Assembly (NCBI RefSeq): GCF_001625195.1
Contig: NC_054389.1
Location: 7,064,520-7,128,519 of the forward strand
Reading direction: 5' to 3'
DNA from: Drechmeria coniospora
Taxonomy: Eukaryota > Ascomycota > Sordariomycetes > Hypocreales > Ophiocordycipitaceae
DNA length: 64,000 bases
Part shown: positions 22,213 through 33,918 of the stretch, piece after piece
Position numbering within the stretch: position 1 is the first letter of the stretch
Layout of the letters: every line of letters begins with the position of its first letter
Made by a program: the position numbers and the translations under genes
Notes under the pieces: generated by a model
What the model was told of the DNA's origin: nothing
Database searches by the model: none
What the model saw: only the letters and a program-made list of their open reading frames with translations

Positions 22213-24109
22213 ATGCTCGCCAGTCGCATAATACCGCAGAAAGCTGCTGTGCGGTCGACGGCGTGGAAACGCCCGTAAGTGTTCTCTCGAAAAGGCCCGG
22301 CTGGTGACGAGGACTGCGGTGACCGCCTCTGCCGTCGCACTTTTCTCCCACATCGACGACACTGACGTGGATGCTGCCTGTAGACTTCCCGTGCGTATCG
22401 CTTCCTCCACGCTGCCACGATGGAGCCGATGCTTCGCTTCCGCCTCTGGTATGTTCGATCCTTTTCATTCAGCCGCATGTTTCTCCGAGCCTCAAGCCTC
22501 GAGCTAATGCTGCCAACCATGTGCAGAGGACAAGGACCTTGTCATCATCGGAGGTGGTGTTGCCGGCTACGTCGCTGCCATCAAGGCTGGGCAAGAGGGC
22601 ATGAAGGTGAGTTTTTCCTTGCCAAAATTCTACCGTCCCCTCGTTCAGTTCATATCTTGCCCGCCTTCGACGGAGACGGCTGACGCAAGTTTTCGCTGCT
22701 CAGGTCACCTGCATTGAAAAGCGCGGCACCCTCGGTGGCACTTGCCTCAATGTCGGCTGCATCCCTTCAAAATCTCTCCTCAACAACTCGCACCTCTACC
22801 ACCAAATTCTTCACGACACGGCCAACCGCGGCATCGAGGTTGGAGACGTCAAGCTGAATCTCGCCAACTTCATGAAGGCAAAGGACACCGCCGTCAGCGG
22901 TCTGACCAAGGGCGTGGAATTTCTGCTCAAAAAAAATGGCGTCGAATACATCAAAGGCGAGGGCACCTTTGTCAGCGAGAATGACATCAAGGTCGCCCTC
23001 AACGACGGTGGCGAGACGACGGTTCGTGGGAAGAACATTCTCATCGCCACTGGTTCCGAGGCCACCCCCTTCCCTGGCCTCGAGATTGACGAGAAGCGCG
23101 TCATCACGAGCACCGGCGCCATCGCCCTCGAAAAGATTCCCGAGACGATGATCGTCATCGGCGGTGGCATTATCGGTCTGGAGATGGCCTCGGTGTGGTC
23201 TCGCTTGGGAACAAAGGTCACCGTTGTCGAGTTTCTTGGTCAGATTGGCGGTCCCGGCATGGACACGGAAATTGCCAAAGCCACGCAGAAGCTGCTGAAG
23301 AAGCAGGGCATGGAGTTTAAGCTCAACACCAAGGTTCTCGGCGGCGATACGACCGCCAGCATGATCAAGCTGGACGTGGATGCTGCCAAGGGTGGAAAGC
23401 CCGAAAGTGTAGGTCGCCCTTGGGCTCTTTCTCCCGCCTTCTATTCTGGTCATCTTCGCACGAAACTCGTGCTGACGGGGAATGTGCACAGCTCGATGCC
23501 GACGTCGTCCTCGTCGCCATTGGCCGTCGACCGTATACCAAGGGTCTTGGCCTCGAGAATATCGGCATGGAGCTAGATGAGCGTGGCCGCGTCATCGTCG
23601 ACTCGGAGTACCGAACCAAGATCCCGCATATCCGCTGCGTAGGCGATGTCACCTTTGGCCCTATGCTTGCTCATAAGGCCGAGGAGGAGGCCGTCGCCGT
23701 CGTCGAATACATCAAGAAGGGCTTCGGTCACGTCAACTACGCCTGCATCCCATCTGTCATGTACACGTACCCCGAGGTGGCGTGGGTGGGACAGAGCGAG
23801 CAGGATCTCAAGAGCCAGAAGATTCCGTACCGGGTCGGAACCTTCCCCTTCAGCGCCAACTCTCGTGCCAAGACCAACATGGACTCGGATGGCCTCGTCA
23901 AGATGCTCGCCGATCCCGAGACGGACCGCCTGCTGGGCGTCCACATCATCGGCCCCAACGCGGGCGAGATGATCGCCGAGGGTACGCTCGCGCTCGAGTA
24001 TGGCGCCTCGACCGAGGACATTGCTCGGACATGCCACGCTCACCCGACCCTCGCCGAGGCGTTCAAGGAGGCGGCGATGGCCACCAGCTCCAAGGCCATC
24101 CACTTCTGA
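22213..24109 (+). CDS. lpd1: Dihydrolipoyl dehydrogenase, mitochondrial (E3)
   Basis: FAD-dependent E3 subunit of the pyruvate, 2-oxoglutarate and branched-chain dehydrogenase complexes and of the glycine cleavage system; it reoxidises dihydrolipoamide with NAD. Proposed CDS join(22213..22274,22384..22448,22527..22606,22704..23408,23492..24109), 509 residues, against 499 in yeast. The N-terminus ([16 protein letters not shown] and on to RCFASASE) is an Arg-rich, acid-poor mitochondrial presequence spread over two small exons. Then come the FAD motif IIGGGVAGY, the redox disulfide [12 protein letters not shown], the NAD motif [10 protein letters not shown], the central-domain [22 protein letters not shown], and the interface motif [10 protein letters not shown] with the catalytic His-Glu pair. 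In-frame ATGs upstream (22054, 22126) would add a non-mitochondrial leader and were not chosen. Confidence 0.96.
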
Positions 24110-24432
24110 TGAAGCAAAGGTTGTCGGCCGTGGATTGACTGCATTGCATTTTGCATGCTGTGCATGCCGTGGGACTTGATGTGTACTTACTTGATGTCGA
24201 GTTTCGAAATAGATTTGTAATATCCGACCCATTCGCCATCCCTGGACACTACTATGCCTTGCGTCAGATGCCAGCTGGTGAGGCCACTCACGTAGGGCCC
24301 TTGTGACAAATGTTGGCCGAGAGTCTGCTTCAGCTGCTGCTGTTGTGGCACCCATTTGGGAATGTGTATGCATGCGTTTGCGGACGCACGTTGTCGATGT
24401 GGCCTATCTATATGCTGCATCTCCCCTACATC
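24110..24432. other. Convergent intergenic region lpd1 / sgd1
   Basis: 323 bases between convergent stops. It contains TGCAT repeats just after the lpd1 stop (24140-24168) and no further gene. Confidence 0.6.
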
Positions 24433-27102
24433 TTATTCGCCGTCACCAACTGCGGCGGCCTCGACGACCGACTGGGCCTTTTCCCTTAATCGATCCAGCC
24501 TCTTGGCGTCCTTCGCCTTGATCCATTTCGATCTGCGCACCCTCTTCTCGAGAAACCAACGTGTGTCCGCTGCGAGGGATGGAAACTCTCGCACTGCGCC
24601 GAAAATTCGCTGCACAAGGGCGTCCTCCTTTAACCCCGTCGCCTTGCACCCCAGCAGCAAACGAATCATGAAGCGCTCGACAAAGCAGCGCGCACGTAGG
24701 TTCAACTTGGGGAGTGATAGAGGCTTCAGGATGCCGATGCCCAGCGCTCCGTCAGTCACCAGAGAGGCGTAGAATCGGGCGACGTTCTTCAATCGTCTGG
24801 CGTCTCTCATGCGTTCTGTGTCTGCCGTCTCCTCCTCGTCGGCTTCCTCTCCAAACAGCGACTCTCCGAGTCCCCGAAATATCCTCCATAGCTGGTCTTG
24901 GAGGGCAAACTTCACTCTTCCGTTGGCACAAGCGTGGCCAGCCACCAGTGCATAGTAGTTGTTGTACTGCAGCTCGCTACCAACGCACTGCACAAGCACG
25001 CGGGCGATTTCGACCTGATCGTCCTTCTTCAGCCTCAGCTCCATGTATTGGCGGTACCCATGCTCATGATCGGTTGCCGACATGATGGCCGTGAAGATGG
25101 CTATCTGTGCCGTGTTGTTGAGACCCTGTGCGCGAGCCTTTTTCGAGTAGTCGGGGAGAACAATATCCATGTCCTCCTCATCCGTCGAATTATTGTTGCC
25201 GCCGGCTCGCCTAGTCGTTGCAGGTGCACGTCCTTTAGTCCCCGCTGCTTCGTCGCGACTGACGACCGGCACGCTCGCTCCCACAAGCCACCACTTGCCG
25301 CGAGAATCGGAGGATTCGACGTCGTCCAAGCTCATGCCCATCGGAGCGAGCCCGTCAAGCCTTCGGGACTGCCACCGGAGCTCGCCGAGTCGCTTCTTCA
25401 TCCGGAGCACGTGCTCCGACACAATGGCCGAATCCATACCCTTGGCCTTGGGTTTGCTGTTTCTCAGGTCGTCGATTGTCTCAACCATGAACTTGGTTCG
25501 CGCTGATACATTGGCAAAGCCGACTTTCGACACAGCCTTTCCCAACACAGCCGAGACATGCTTCAGTGCCTGCGGGTCATCCTTCCGCAGCAGCCTGCCT
25601 GCCATACGACAGATGCGCAGAAGAAGCTCCACGTTGAGCTCGGACAAATCGTCGAGCAGTCTCTCGAGGTAGTTGAAGATGATTTGGCAGCTAACGACCT
25701 CGAAAACGTAGAGCTCGGTGAGAAGAGCGATGGCATTGGATGCCTCTTTTCGTATGCTTGACTCTTCGCTCATCTCTCCGCTGGCATGCTTGTAGCCATC
25801 GGCAAATGTCTCGACGATGCGGCGAACAATGTGAGAGCCAAAGCTGGAGCCCATGATCCTGTAGATGGCGGCCGCAAAACCTCCAGTGAGGACGAAGAAC
25901 TGATCCGGCAGACTCTCGGGCTTGCATATCTGTGCCAGGATGGCATCGGTCAATATCTCCGTGACATCTCCACGGGCATTATTCCGATATATGGCTTCGA
26001 TGGCCTGGACAATCGACAGGATGTTGGCATCGGTAAGCCGATTGATCTGACCCTGTATTTGCTTGCGCAACCGGCTTCTAGTCTCGTCCTCGGATGCAGA
26101 TGAACGTCTAAGTGATGGGGGAACGTATTTGGCGACTACATTATTCGTCTGGGGCGCGACATAAGGATTTTCTTTCTTTGGCTGTGCAGAAATAGTCGCG
26201 TCGTCCTCCGTCCCAGAACCAAAACCTGAAAACGAATCGTCGTTAACCTCCATGTCATCGTCAGTCTCGTCTTCGTCATCAATCTCGTCGAATTCAACCT
26301 CGTCGTCAACCTCATCGCCACGGTAGTTGATTCTCCCAAGATCCAGTGCGGACATCCTGCCCCCTGTTCCTGCGTGGGTAATGATCTCCTCGCCGAAATT
26401 TCCCAAGGCTTTATGCTTGCGTTCGTCAGCTTTTGGTAGTTCCTTTCTTCTCTTGGACGACAACCAATCGTCATAGACATTTTTTCGTTTTTTTGCATCG
26501 TCTTCAGTCTTTGGGCTTTCATTGCTGACTCCATCGAGAAGATCTTCCAAGCCGTCCTCACGGAACGCCTTTGGCAATGATTTTCGACCCTTTTTAATGC
26601 CCAGTTTTCTCTCAAACTCGTCGATCTCAGCATCATATTGGGCAAGATCTTCCCGAACTTTCCTGGACATCCTGTCATCTTGGGACACCGTCGTAGGCAT
26701 GTCCAAGACGAAGTCGTTACTGCTATCGCTTCGGGCATCGCTGTCATCCATGGCATCTTGTAACGATTCCTCGGCTGCGTCTGATTCGTCATCGTTCCCT
26801 AACCGAGCTCCTGGTGCGCTGGCAACGTATCGATTGGATAATTCAGGCTTCAACTGAGAGGCTACAGGTGTGACCGGTTCATTTCGCGGCTGCCCACCCA
26901 AGGATGGCACTGGGTGCTTCGAGTACTTTTGGGCCTTCTTTCGTGCCCTCTGCATTTTGCGGTCATCCATGCGCCTGCGCACTCGGGATCCTGCTATTCC
27001 ATCGCCGCTGACTTCCTTTCGCGCTCGGGGTCGCTCTGAGGTTTCAATTTTCATGCGTTTGAACAGCCTCGACTGTAGGTCTGAAACGGAGTTCGAGGGC
27101 AT
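24433..27102 (-). CDS. sgd1: Sgd1/NOM1-like nucleolar protein with MIF4G and MA3 domains
   Basis: Homologue of yeast Sgd1 and human NOM1, essential nucleolar proteins for 18S rRNA maturation; the yeast name comes from osmotic-response genetics. It is a single exon of 889 residues from the ATG at 27102. The N-terminal 330 residues are charged, with nuclear-localisation-like basic clusters (RKKAQKYSK, KRRKE) and acidic tracts (DEVEFDEIDDEDETDDD). The MIF4G domain spans about 357-560, beginning near NILSIVQAIEAIYRNN, and the MA3 domain about 666-755, beginning near IFTAIMSATDHEHGYRQYME. The frame remains open to 27207, but the upstream ATGs would give a hydrophobic leader that does not suit a nucleolar protein. 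Divergent from vac14. Confidence 0.9.
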   Translation of the reverse strand: MPSNSVSDLQSRLFKRMKIETSERPRARKEVSGDGIAGSRVRRRMDDRKMQRARKKAQKYSKHPVPSLGGQPRNEPVTPVASQLKPELSNRYVASAPGARLGNDDESDAAEESLQDAMDDSDARSDSSNDFVLDMPTTVSQDDRMSRKVREDLAQYDAEIDEFERKLGIKKGRKSLPKAFREDGLEDLLDGVSNESPKTEDDAKKRKNVYDDWLSSKRRKELPKADERKHKALGNFGEEIITHAGTGGRMSALDLGRINYRGDEVDDEVEFDEIDDEDETDDDMEVNDDSFSGFGSGTEDDATISAQPKKENPYVAPQTNNVVAKYVPPSLRRSSASEDETRSRLRKQIQGQINRLTDANILSIVQAIEAIYRNNARGDVTEILTDAILAQICKPESLPDQFFVLTGGFAAAIYRIMGSSFGSHIVRRIVETFADGYKHASGEMSEESSIRKEASNAIALLTELYVFEVVSCQIIFNYLERLLDDLSELNVELLLRICRMAGRLLRKDDPQALKHVSAVLGKAVSKVGFANVSARTKFMVETIDDLRNSKPKAKGMDSAIVSEHVLRMKKRLGELRWQSRRLDGLAPMGMSLDDVESSDSRGKWWLVGASVPVVSRDEAAGTKGRAPATTRRAGGNNNSTDEEDMDIVLPDYSKKARAQGLNNTAQIAIFTAIMSATDHEHGYRQYMELRLKKDDQVEIARVLVQCVGSELQYNNYYALVAGHACANGRVKFALQDQLWRIFRGLGESLFGEEADEEETADTERMRDARRLKNVARFYASLVTDGALGIGILKPLSLPKLNLRARCFVERFMIRLLLGCKATGLKEDALVQRIFGAVREFPSLAADTRWFLEKRVRRSKWIKAKDAKRLDRLREKAQSVVEAAAVGDGE

Positions 27103-27369
27103 GGTAAGACAATCCGATTCAAGTATCGAAGTCGCCGCCGCAACCGCCGTGGCTATTACACTGTGTATATCAGAGATTCTGAAGGAAAAAAAATAGCACA
27201 GCATCAAGGGACCACTGCTTTACGTGAGGTGACAATTCCAGACTAGGCCAGATCTAGATTAAATGTACTCCCTACAAGTCCAAGCATGCATGCGATCTCC
27301 GCCCACACAATCAATGGTATTAGCATGATACAAACTCTTAATAATAAATACTACTGTATTAATTACTTG

Positions 27370-27535
27370 TCCAGTACTCCGTACGTACAGTACAACTACG
27401 CTTAGGGATGAATGTACACCTACTTAAGTACTTAGGTACGGAGCACTTACTTACATGTTCAACTACTTAAGTACTGTACAGTTAGTGTACCCGTACTCCG
27501 TACAGTAGTTACAACCTTCATAGCAGAGGGACAAG
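27370..27535. repeat. GTAC-word repeat tract 3
   Basis: A short tract with GTACTCCGTACGTACAGTAC, CTTAAGTACTTAGGTAC and similar words in the divergent promoter region of sgd1 and vac14. Confidence 0.7.
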
Positions 27536-27589
27536 TACAGCCACGTTTCTCCCCCCCCTTGCGAGGGTTTCCATTTAATACAAGCAATG

Positions 27590-27790
27590 CAATTGATGGA
27601 CTGCGTACTTTTAAATATATTATTTTTCACATGTAAATGAACTTCATGAATTTTCTTATTATTTATATCTCCTTCATTTTATTATTTAACTACACAAAGT
27701 GATGACGAGCTAATTATAACTATGAATAAAATAATGTAAAATAAAATATGAATTATATTAATACAAAATAAATACTTCATGTAAGCATGT
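27590..27790. other. AT-rich island
   Basis: About 200 bases composed largely of A/T (for example TTAAATATATTATTTTTC, AAAATAATGTAAAATAAAAT). It is much lower in GC than anything around it and has no coding potential. The GTAC words stop at its border. Confidence 0.7.
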
Positions 27791-28053
27791 GGTATCGTGC
27801 ATTGACCCGAAGCTGGAAAAAGGAATTCATATCCTAAGTTGTTGGACACTGTTAGTAACAATGTTGTACATGTACATGTATTTCTTTGTCCAGGGTAACG
27901 TGCTACTAGGATCCGTGTGTAGTTTGCTTAGCGCCTTTTGTCCAATACCAAAGGTGCGACAACCGACTACTTACTTCAATCGTGAATGTCGTCACTCAAT
28001 GGTAGGAAACCGGTGAAAGCAACCTCCTGCTCGACGCAGTCAAAGCAGCCACC

Positions 28054-31000
28054 ATGGATGCCTACATCCAGCGGTCTTTGAACGACAAGCTTTACGACAA
28101 GCGGAAGGTCGGCGCTCTCGAGTACGTCAATTTTAACAGACAACTATTCATCGTTTGATAGCCGGGAATGTTCTCAGTATTGACCTTGCGACTTCCTCCA
28201 GGCTCGAGAAGGTCATCCGAGATCTCGTGGCATCGAAAGACTACCAACGGGTATACGACATCCTCGAGCAGCTCTACAATGATTTTGCCTATGCAGTCCA
28301 CCAACCACATGCTCGCAATGGAGGCCTCATCGGTCTCGCCGCCGCCGCCATTGCCCTGGGTCCGGTATTACTATCCCTCGTCGCGCCGAGCCTTCATTGT
28401 CCCCTTCTCCTTGTCCGGCTTGGATCCGCTTCTTACCTGGTCGGGCTTCGGGCTAACAGCCATTTCAGGAACTGCCACGATATCTGGCAAGGATCGTGCC
28501 GCCCGTTCTTGCCTGCTTCACCGACCAAGATGCCAGAGTGAGGTACTATGCCTGCGAGGCCATGTACAATATTGCCAAGGTCGCCAAGGGTGAAATATTG
28601 GTATATTTTAACAACATCTTTGATCAACTCTGCCGGGTAAGCTTCCTGCCCTCTCTGGCGGGAATATTGATCGAATCCATGTCCTGCTAACACTGCCCCT
28701 CCATGTCTTCAGCTCGGGGCGGATTCGGAACTTTCGGTGAAGAACGGAGCTGAGCTGCTTGACCGACTCATAAAAGACATTGTATCGGAATCAGCCTCAT
28801 CTTACGTCTCTATCCTGGAAGGCCCCGTCCCTGCCGAGGACAATGAAGAAGGTGACCAGGAGGATCAAGACGCTCCTCTACCCACCGCCTTCTCTCTGCC
28901 CAGGTTTCTCCCGCTTCTCAAGGAACGTATTTGGGTCATCAACCCCTTCACTCGGCAGTTCCTCGTCGGCTGGATCACTTTGTTGGACTCCATACCTGAC
29001 CTTCAATTTGTCACCTATTTGCCGGAATTCTTGGGCGGCTTGCTCAAATTTCTCAGTGACCAGAACGCCGATGTTCGAACCGCCACACACGCATGCCTTG
29101 ACAAATTCCTAAACGAAATAAAACGAATCTCTCAGATAAAAAAAGGTCCTGTGGACAGCAGAAAATCCCACGGAGAAGGAAACAGGCAGCACAACGAGTC
29201 TACCAACACCGAGAGCGAGCAGGGTGCTCTAGAAGAGGGAGAGGAGTTGGAGTTCGATGGCTCGAATGCGAATGTCGAAGACAGTGAAGAGGACGACTGG
29301 ATGCCAGGTCATGATGTGGAGGTCAACTACAGGGAAATCCTAGAAATCCTGACGGCGACTTTGGATTCTCCCCTAGGTGTGAATCCCGCGCTTTGCGAAA
29401 GGCTCCGTCTTGCTAACCGTAAACCTATACCGAAGAGGAGGACTGCTTGTTGGAATCTCTGCGGTGGATAGTCGAGTTTCTCGACATTTGCCCGGAAGAA
29501 GTGCTTCCTTCGACGCCAAAAATCTTGGCCCACATGTTGCCTGCCATGGCCAGCGGCAAAGAAACCATTCACCGGGCGGCAACGAGGGTGAACAATTGTC
29601 TCATGGACTACATCGTGTCCCTGTCGGACGAGTCAGGAATCAACAACCCTCATGCACCCCAAGCGCAGTACTCCGTCGGCTTACGCCTAGCCTTTTCAAG
29701 CGACAGAGCCGATGAACCCAGCAGGGCATCTTTATCGAGCTCGCGCGATCAGGATGCGCAGAGTCCAACACCAAAGAATGACCCGTCAGTCTCATCTGCC
29801 GCCGATGCTATCTCCTTTCATGGCGACCTTGACTATGCTGCCGCCGTCAACTCGCTCACTCTTCTCTTCCTTAACGACCACGAGGCAACCCGAGTTGCCG
29901 CACTGACGTGGCTCATCATGCTGCACAGGAAGGCTCCCCGCAAAGTTATCGCCTTCAACGACGGTACCTTTCCGGCGCTTCTGAAGACTCTGTCCGACCC
30001 GTCGGATGCCGTGGTGAAAAAAGATCTTCAGCTACTGTCGCAAATTTCCCGAAACAGCGAGGATGACTATTTTGCAAACTTCATGGTGAACCTCCTACAA
30101 CTCTTCTCGACGGACCGTAAGCTGCTGGAAACGCGAGGGAACCTCATAATACGCCAACTATGCACGAGCCTCAACCCCGAGCGGATTTATCGCACATTGG
30201 CCGACTGCATCGAGAAGGAAGAAGACGTGGAGTTTGCCAGCATCATGGTGCAAAATCTCAACAACAATCTTATCACCGCGCCCCAATTAGGGGAGGTGCG
30301 AAAGAGGTTGCGGAATCTGGAGACCAGGGATGGCCAGACTCTTTTCGTGGCCTTGTTCAGGTCTTGGTGCTACAACGCTGTAGCCACCTTTTCGTTGTGT
30401 TTGCTCGCGCAGGCCTACGAACAAGCATATCATTTGCTGCAGATTTTGTAGGCGTCCATCCCATGGCCCGAGCCCACCTCGTGGCAGCTGTTGGAATGGG
30501 ACTAACTGAACATAGCGGCGAACTGGACATGACAGTCGACCTCTTGATTCAGGTTGATAAATTGGTCCAGCTCATCGAATCCCCCGTCTTCACCTGTGAG
30601 CACACCCGCCTGATCCTCCCGAGGCCATGGGGAGTCGGAGCAGTCCCTTGCTAACTCATGCCATCGCCCGGGACCAGACCTGAGGCTTCAGCTGTTGGAG
30701 CCGGAGAAATACCCCTACTTGTACAAGTGCATGTACGGGATCTTGATGTTGCTGCCGCAATCGTCGGCGTTTGCGGCACTGAAGAACCGGCTGAACAGTG
30801 TTAGCTCCATCGGCTATCTTCACGTTGCACCCAAAGCGTAAGTCGGTCCATGCACTTGCCTCTTGAGCCGCAAACCAATGCCTGCGATGCCGCGGCGATT
30901 TTGCATTGTAGGACCTCCCCGATGAATGAGAAGCATGGCTGATGGCATCGATGATAGGACCATGGCGTCGACCAGCATGTCCAGCTATGATAGGCCAAAT

Positions 31001-31324
31001 CGACTGAAAGGCCGAGAAGACGGCATCATCCGTTGGGTGGAGCTGTTGGAGAAGTTTCGCAGCGTTCAAGAGAGGGCGAGAAGAACACAGCGACACAAGC
31101 TGGACAGCGACGAAATACCCATGGCTGGCGACCTGCGAACGGGCGATGGCGCATCGGAGGTGAAGGGAAAGGACGGCAAGGGATCGGGCGCAGGACCGCC
31201 GCCGGTGCCTCAGAAGGATGTCGCACCGGTCGTTCCGATACAGTCGGCGAAGAAGTCCGGCCTGGGCAGGCAGTTTGGGAGGCTCGGGGGGGCCGTGTCC
31301 GGGAAGAGCCGGCGAAATCAGTGA
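28054..31324 (+). CDS. vac14: Vac14, scaffold of the PtdIns(3,5)P2 kinase complex
   Basis: HEAT-repeat scaffold that holds Fab1 kinase and Fig4 phosphatase at the vacuole/endosome membrane. Proposed CDS join(28054..28121,28202..28364,28469..28636,28713..29376,29436..30447,30516..30595,30678..30837,30958..31324), 893 residues, in the usual range. The N-terminal HEAT region reads [34 protein letters not shown] and [18 protein letters not shown]. An acidic insert (about 275-330) follows, then [20 protein letters not shown]. The C-terminal Fig4-binding region includes [32 protein letters not shown] and [17 protein letters not shown]. The tail ends [18 protein letters not shown]. All seven introns keep frame; several have clear CTAAC branch sites. 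Divergent from sgd1, convergent with the HAUS1-like gene. Confidence 0.93.
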
Positions 31325-31534
31325 GTACAAAGGAGCGAATTGACGTAGTCGATACGGGAAGAATTCACAACTCGATGGCTACGTAGAGGTGAAATGCGAT
31401 CGGTCGTAGTGGTTACCTTATGGCCTTTTCGGCTTCGCTCAACGTTCAACCAATCCCTCTGGTGCGGCGGCGTCCTGAGGCGAGACTGCCAGCATTTGGC
31501 ACTTCGGGGCTGTCGACCGGACCATCGAGGCAAA

Positions 31535-32347
31535 CTATCGGGAATCGCTGGCAAAATGGGCAAATCTGGCCATCTCCGTCTCCAAGATCCTCTTCCGGTC
31601 AAGCAAAGCGTGGACATGCTGCTCCTCGATCGCAATATCCTTGACGGTAGGGTGGCCAACGGCAGCAACGGAGGCGACAGTGGTGGTGGCAGCGGCTGGG
31701 TGTTTCGTAGACATTGACTTGATTCTGCGCTGCAGGTTCAGGTTTACCGTTGCCAGGTCGGCGGGCGGCGCGTAGTCATCGCCCTCTAGAGCGCGGAGGA
31801 GCTGCGTAGCCTGCTCCGACTCACGGTGGAAAAGGCGTTGGAGGGAATCGACGCGGTCGGTCATCTGTTCGACTTCACAGATGGAGCTCTGCAAGGCCAC
31901 GATGGCGCTCCCCAGCTCACAAGGATCCAGATGGGTGGCTTCCGTTTGCACGACCGTCCTGGCGAGGGAGTCGAGAGACATCTTTCCCTCCTCCGAAAGC
32001 TCATCTTGTATCATGGTGAGGATGTGCTGTCTCGGCGAGGTATGCATCGATACCGCAGCATGTGCGCTCTTAACTTCCTCGAGGGCCGCGATCTCGGCTT
32101 GAAGGAGCATTCGATTTTCCTCATCGGCAGCCTCGTTGGCGGACACAAGAGCCAAGAGTGCCTCGAGAGTGTCGCGATTCCGTTCGAAGGGGGGCAAGGT
32201 GGTTCCAGGAGGGAACTTGGAGGCGATCCAGGAATCGATGTGAGACCAATCACGGGCATTGGAGGCGGCAAGGCGGGCGACAGTAGGCGAGAAGATGGCG
32301 TCGCCAGAGATGGAATCATGCTGAAGCAAATGTCGATGGTGAGCCAT
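31535..32347 (-). CDS. HAUS augmin-like complex subunit 1 homologue
   Basis: Single-exon frame of 270 residues that resembles fungal HAUS1. The augmin complex recruits gamma-tubulin to existing spindle microtubules. The N-terminus (IFSPTVARLAASNARDWSHIDSW, then FPPGTTLPPFERNRDTLEALLALVSANEAADEE) is the recognisable part. The rest is mostly helical and predicted coiled coil (EVEQMTDRVDSLQRLFHRE). The ATG at 32347 fits the family start. The frame ends with TAG after FASDSR, but the same frame continues for 31 codons to an ending GLVER that looks like the family C-terminus, so the protein may be shortened (see findings). Divergent from the uroporphyrinogen-III synthase gene, convergent with vac14 only 211 bases away. 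Family call is from memory of homologues, hence moderate confidence. Confidence 0.75.
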   Translation of the reverse strand: MAHHRHLLQHDSISGDAIFSPTVARLAASNARDWSHIDSWIASKFPPGTTLPPFERNRDTLEALLALVSANEAADEENRMLLQAEIAALEEVKSAHAAVSMHTSPRQHILTMIQDELSEEGKMSLDSLARTVVQTEATHLDPCELGSAIVALQSSICEVEQMTDRVDSLQRLFHRESEQATQLLRALEGDDYAPPADLATVNLNLQRRIKSMSTKHPAAATTTVASVAAVGHPTVKDIAIEEQHVHALLDRKRILETEMARFAHFASDSR

Positions 32348-32857
32348 GACGGCAGCTTGTCTGCTCCGCGATGCAATACTAGGTGTGTAAGTGCGACGAA
32401 GGATGGGCTCTCGTAAGTGTACTGAACAGTAGTTGTGCTGTAACTTGACGATTCAGTGCGCTGCACTAAAACCGGACCCCTGTGTCGCCCGCCAAAGGGG
32501 AAGCTGTACAAGTTCATGGGAGCTTCATGGAGTCTATTGGTTACTACATAAAACATTACCTAGCCTGAAAGAGCTCTTTTTATAGCTGTAGGCTCATGTA
32601 TACTGTAGAATACAGTGGCATTCTTTACGGATACTTGGAGAATATTAAAGTATTAAATAATAATACAAGAACATTTTACCATAGGAGTTTTCCCGTCATG
32701 GAGTACAGTAGTATTCGTAGCAGGAAGCTGCTGTAGCCCCGCCGGGACCGACCTGCTACAGTAATATCGATACGTCGCCGCTGCTACCTACTTAGTAGTC
32801 AGCCTTGATCCGCAACCCCATCTCTTCTGGATACATCGTGCACTTCGATTGCTGGCC
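32348..32857. other. Divergent promoter region HAUS1-like / hem4
   Basis: 510 bases between divergent starts. The centre (32560-32690) is AT-rich. No other gene is recognised. Confidence 0.55.
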
Positions 32858-33918
32858 ATGACATCGTCCTTGTCGGAAATCAACAGGGCAGCGTCGTCTG
32901 AGGCAGATGACCCCATGCCCATTCCTATCCTTCTGCTCAAGACCAAGTCGACTCCCAACGATTCCTACGAGGACCTTTTTTCTTCGTCCCAAACTTGCAC
33001 AACACATGGCCGAAGCTTCGAACCGCGGTTTTTATCTGTGCTATCGCATACAATACACGACGACGGCGTAAACAGACTGGACGGCCTTCTAAAGTCGCGA
33101 AAAATTGGGTACCGTGACGGCTGCGACTACGGAGGGCTGGTCTTCACATCCCAGAGGGCCGTCGAGGCCTTTGCCAGGGTCGTCGAGAGGGGCAAAGGTG
33201 CAGTTTGGTGCCATGGAAATCAACGGTGACTTGTCGATGATGCTAGGCGCTGACGAGACGTATTGATCGACGAGAAGATGGCTCCGACCCTAGCTGGCCT
33301 TTTCTCCAAGACATACCCATCTACAGCGTTGGGCCCGCAACTACCCGCGCCTTGAAAGCAGTCCCTCAACAACCAGCGCTGCAAGTGTTTGGCGACCACA
33401 CGGGAAATGGCGAGGCGCTTGCGGAATTCATACTCGAGCACTATGCTCGCTGGTATCCGAACGCCTCAAGCAAACCGCCGCTGCTTTTTTTGGTTGGCGA
33501 AACACGACGCGACATCATTCCCCGTATCCTCATGAGTCTTGCCCTTCCCGCCGACAGAAGGATACGGGTCGATGAGGAAGTGGTATACAGCACGGGCGTC
33601 AGAGAGCCCTTTTCTGCCGACTTTGATGTCTGGTTGCGTGAAACACAAAGCTCGCCATCCAGATGGGTTGTAGTCTTCTCCCCGACTGGCTGTGATAGTA
33701 TGTTGCGTGGCCTCGGCAGATTGGACGCAATCACTGGCCAGGTCGATGAGCAAGGGGCCGATGGCAGGACATTTATCGCTACGATTGGTCCGACGACGAA
33801 GTCGTATCTAATCGAAACCTTTGGCTGCCCGCCCGACGTCTCGGCGAAGTCGCCATCGCCCGAGGGGGTACTGCAAGCGGTGATGGGGTATGATATGAAT
33901 AATGAAGTGAAGCGGTAG
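32858..33918 (+). CDS. hem4: Uroporphyrinogen-III synthase
   Basis: Catalyses ring closure and D-ring inversion of hydroxymethylbilane to uroporphyrinogen III in cytosolic haem synthesis. Proposed CDS join(32858..33197,33278..33918), 326 residues. The N-terminal half has IPILLLKTKSTPNDSYEDLF and the motif YGGLVFTSQRAVEAF, the best-conserved element of fungal HemD-type synthases. The second half has IPIYSVGPATTRAL, VFGDHTGNGEALAEFIL, PLLFLVGETRRDIIP and the closing FIATIGPTTKSYL...FGCPPDVSAKSPSPEGVLQAV. The single 80-bp intron (33198-33277) is required: reading through it gives an early stop, and splicing restores GKDGSDPSWPFLQDIPIYSVGP. The ATG at 32858 was chosen as the first in frame. Confidence 0.93.

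Noticed and set aside
22767..23489. 240-codon open frame on the minus strand
   Set aside because: Antisense shadow of the dihydrolipoyl dehydrogenase exon, whose plus-strand product is unmistakable.
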